Part shown: positions 5,018 through 6,538 of the stretch, one piece after another
Position numbering within the stretch: the stretch's first letter is position 1
Layout: every line of letters begins with the position of its first letter
NCBI GenBank assembly: GCA_015264885.1
Contig: JABZYY010000062.1
Location: forward strand, 1-6,538
Origin: Streptococcus sp.
GTDB taxonomy: Bacteria; Bacillota; Bacilli; Lactobacillales; Aerococcaceae
Reading direction: 5' to 3'
DNA: 6,538 nt
Position numbers and translations under genes: made by a program
The notes under the pieces: generated by a model
Databases searched by the model: none
What the model saw: only the letters and a program-made list of their open reading frames with translations
Told to the model about the DNA's origin: nothing

Positions 5018-6289
5018 ATGAAAATTATTGGTATCGTAGGATCAAATGCGGAATTTTCGCATAACCGTTTATTATTACAATTTATCGAAAAGAAATTCAG
5101 TGACTTATTCGAGTTTGAAATCTTAGAAATTAAAGATATTCCAATGTTCAACCAAGACGAAGATCAATCTAAGAGTTTCCCAGTACAATACATGTACAAC
5201 AAATTAATTCGTGCAGATGGTGTGATTATCGCTACACCTGAACACAACCACACAATTACAGCTGCGTTGAAGAGCACATTAGAATGGATGTCATTCAACT
5301 TACACCCATTCGAAAACAAACCTGTCATGATTATGGGAGCTTCTCACTATGACCAAGGTACTTCACGTGCGCAAGTGCATTTACGTAAAATCTTGGACGC
5401 TCCAGGGGTAAACGCATATGTATTACCAGGGAACGAATTCTTATTAGGAAAAGCAAAAGAAGCATTTGACGAAGAAGGAAACATTAAGAGCGAAGGAACA
5501 GTAGCGTTCTTACGTTCATGCTTAGAAAACTTCGTGAAATATGTGGAGGTTGTAAAAGTGTTACGCAAACCATTACCAACACCGCCAGAAGATTTAGACT
5601 GCACAAACCCAATTTCTACAACAGTTCAAGGTGTAGACCCAGATGATCCAGAATGGGTTGAAAAAGCAAGTGAAATCGTTGGTGCTGCTCAAGGAAACGA
5701 CTATGTTCGCTTAGACCACGGTTTATTAACGGTTGACCAAATCGATATGTTCTTAAAAGCATTACCATTTGAAGTAACATATGCCGATGACAACAACCAA
5801 TTCTTGTACTATAACTTCAACAAACCAGCAAACAAAATGTTGGCTCCACGTGTGCCAGCTCAATCTGGTAACCGTTTAGGAACAGTTCACCCACCACGTA
5901 CATTCAAAAATGTGGAATACCTCATTGCGAACTTACGTGCAGGTAACGTGGATTACTTCCGTACAATCGTTCCTAACACTCCACCAGAAATCATCAACGT
6001 ACACAACTACCAAGCAATGTACTATCCTGATGGTTCTTACGCTGGAATCAACGAAATCGTATTTGACTTCAAACCATGGTTAGATTGGTACTTACAAACA
6101 ACTGGCCAACGTTTAGTAAGCGCAAATGGTGCTGCTCCTGTAGCTGACGCAACAAGTGGCGCTTCAAACAGCGGACACTCAGCTCCTGCTCCTGCAGCAG
6201 ATGCTACAAGTGGTGCTTCAGATAGCGGACATTCAGCTCCAGCTCAAGCACAAGCAGTAGATGCTACAAGCGGTGCTTCAGAACACTAA
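5018..6289 (+). CDS. NADPH-dependent FMN reductase fused to a PAS domain, with a triple ApbE flavinylation-motif tail
   Basis: Three parts are visible in 423 aa. Residues 1-180 form an FMN reductase domain like the upstream protein: IIGIVGSNAEFSHNR (3-17), ATPEHNHTITAALKSTLEW (72-90) and KPVMIMGASHYDQGTSRAQ (101-119). A linker rich in Pro and Asp (185-225) follows. Residues about 232-358 look like a PAS domain of the DUF438-associated type, with GLLTVDQIDMFLKALPFEVT (235-254), a VHPP segment (290-293) and PDGSYAGINEIVFDF (337-351). The tail (about 367-423) is rich in Ala, Pro, Ser and Gly and holds DATSGAS three times, at 377-383, 395-401 and 415-421. This fits the ApbE target signature Dxx(S/T)GA(T/S), so Ser383, Ser401 and Ser421 are likely FMN-bearing residues. 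No FMN_bind domain, signal peptide or membrane segment is present. I infer a cytoplasmic electron carrier; the PAS ligand and final acceptor are unknown. The ATG follows AAGGAG (5000-5005) by 12 nt, a long spacing. Confidence 0.88.
   Translation: MKIIGIVGSNAEFSHNRLLLQFIEKKFSDLFEFEILEIKDIPMFNQDEDQSKSFPVQYMYNKLIRADGVIIATPEHNHTITAALKSTLEWMSFNLHPFENKPVMIMGASHYDQGTSRAQVHLRKILDAPGVNAYVLPGNEFLLGKAKEAFDEEGNIKSEGTVAFLRSCLENFVKYVEVVKVLRKPLPTPPEDLDCTNPISTTVQGVDPDDPEWVEKASEIVGAAQGNDYVRLDHGLLTVDQIDMFLKALPFEVTYADDNNQFLYYNFNKPANKMLAPRVPAQSGNRLGTVHPPRTFKNVEYLIANLRAGNVDYFRTIVPNTPPEIINVHNYQAMYYPDGSYAGINEIVFDFKPWLDWYLQTTGQRLVSANGAAPVADATSGASNSGHSAPAPAADATSGASDSGHSAPAQAQAVDATSGASEH
6146..6280 (+). repeat. In-gene repeat encoding three DATSGAS flavinylation motifs
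   Basis: Copies of DATSGAS are encoded at 6146-6166, 6200-6220 and 6260-6280, spaced 18 and 20 codons apart. The first two are followed by SGHSAPA after one variable residue (N or D). Within the seven codons the copies differ only at synonymous third positions (GAC/GAT, GCA/GCT, AGT/AGC, GGC/GGT), while the linkers vary in sequence and length. This suggests selection to keep the peptide motif rather than very recent DNA duplication. ApbE would join FMN to the final Ser of each copy. Confidence 0.85.
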
Positions 6290-6302
6290 AATTAAAAGTG
6301 AG

Positions 6303-6333
6303 AAAGCTAGGCGAATTTTTGCCTAGCTTTTTT
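6303..6333 (+). terminator. Intrinsic terminator of the flavin operon
   Basis: AAAGCTAGGC (6303-6312) and GCCTAGCTTT (6321-6330) form a perfect 10-bp stem with an 8-nt loop. Six T (6328-6333) form the 3' tract. It starts 13 nt after the stop codon of the 423-aa protein and ends the operon. Confidence 0.95.
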
Positions 6334-6351
6334 GTGTTTTTATAGACACAA
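6332..6351. repeat. Short inverted repeat TTGTGT/ACACAA after the terminator
   Basis: TTGTGT (6332-6337) and ACACAA (6346-6351) are perfect inverted copies with an 8-nt centre. The repeat partly overlaps the T tract of the terminator. It could be a protein-binding site for the downstream gene, but it lies about 100 nt before the predicted -10 box. Confidence 0.3.
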
Positions 6352-6448
6352 TGGACCTTTGTTCACGCTTCAGAAACAACTGGAAACTGTTTTCTTAAAA
6401 TTAACAAAAATGTAATGTTCCTAGTATCCAAGTGTAGTGGTTTTGAGC

Positions 6449-6454
6449 TATAAT
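6449..6454 (+). promoter_or_regulatory. Promoter (-10 box) of the gene entering the right edge
   Basis: TATAAT is a perfect -10 hexamer. No good -35 box is seen 16-18 bp upstream, so an activator may be needed or the promoter is weak. Its place after a terminator and before a well-spaced ribosome binding site supports a new transcription unit. The stretch 6352-6448 holds no gene; a GAAACA/TGTTTTC imperfect inverted repeat lies at about 6371-6395. Confidence 0.5.
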
Positions 6455-6484
6455 AAATAGGAGTTTAAGGAATGGAGAAAAACA

Positions 6485-6538
6485 GTGGGGACTATGAATT
6501 ATCAAACAACACCTTCTCAAGCACCGACGCACCCACAC
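6485..6538 (+). CDS. Start of an unidentified gene (3' partial)
   Basis: Only about 18 codons are in the window. GTG at 6485 has GGAG (6474-6477) 7 nt upstream; ATG at 6494 in the same frame is an alternative with a very short spacing. The N-terminus is polar and rich in Thr, Pro, Gln and His (MNYQTTPSQAPTHPH from the ATG). A second open frame begins at ATG 6472, with AGGAG at 6459-6463, and also runs to the window end, but its binding site lies at or upstream of the predicted transcription start. The function cannot be told. Confidence 0.4.
   Translation, partial: MGTMNYQTTPSQAPTHPH

Noticed and set aside
6146..6280. CRISPR or other DNA repeat array
   Set aside because: Repeats are short, differ at third codon positions, lie in frame in a gene and keep a peptide motif, so they are protein-level repeats.
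6332..6351. Rex site after the operon
   Set aside because: TTGTG and CACAA are present but separated by 10 nt instead of 8, and the repeat lies in the terminator T tract.

Overview
The window looks like chromosomal DNA of a low-GC Gram-positive bacterium, most likely a member of the Lactobacillales. Pointers are strong AGGAG-type ribosome binding sites, AT-rich codon choice (TTA, CGT, CCA and GCA preferred), a B. subtilis-like trhP1-trhP2 gene pair and a Lactobacillales-style cytoplasmic ApbE next to NADPH-dependent FMN reductases. The genus cannot be fixed from the sequence. All recognisable genes lie on the + strand.

Layout. (1) Positions 1-254 hold the 3' end of a DUF871/MupG-like 6-phospho-N-acetylmuramidase gene, closed by an intrinsic terminator (262-305). 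(2) Positions 384-2918 form a compact cluster: trhP1 and trhP2, peptidase-U32 family proteins for 5-hydroxyuridine in tRNA, then yjdM (phnA), a small zinc-ribbon protein. The promoter area carries an inverted repeat, and the trhP1 ribosome binding site lies inside a small hairpin. (3) Positions 2922-3127 hold a large imperfect hairpin of about 206 nt with three inner hairpins, either a MITE-like element or a structured RNA. (4) Positions 3128-3434 are non-coding and end in a good extended -10 promoter (3325-3353), followed by a possible cre site, a hairpin and a Rex-like palindrome. (5) Positions 3435-6289 form a flavin operon: apbE (FAD:protein FMN transferase, TTG start), an FMN reductase overlapping it by 8 nt, and a larger FMN reductase paralogue fused to a PAS domain and an unusual tail. 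A strong terminator (6303-6333) closes it. (6) A new promoter and the first codons of another gene end the window.

The main discovery candidate is the last operon. The 423-aa flavoprotein ends in an Ala/Pro/Ser-rich tail that carries the seven-residue motif DATSGAS three times. This fits the target signature of ApbE, Dxx(S/T)GA(T/S), on whose last Ser/Thr ApbE places a covalent FMN. The gene for the modifying enzyme lies in the same operon, and neither protein shows a signal peptide. I infer a cytoplasmic NAD(P)H-driven electron-transfer protein in which a reductase domain and a PAS sensor or cofactor domain are tethered to up to three covalent FMNs on a flexible arm. No FMN_bind domain, the usual carrier of this motif, is visible. 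Codon use suggests that the two reductases are made in large amounts and ApbE in small amounts, as expected for substrate and modifier.
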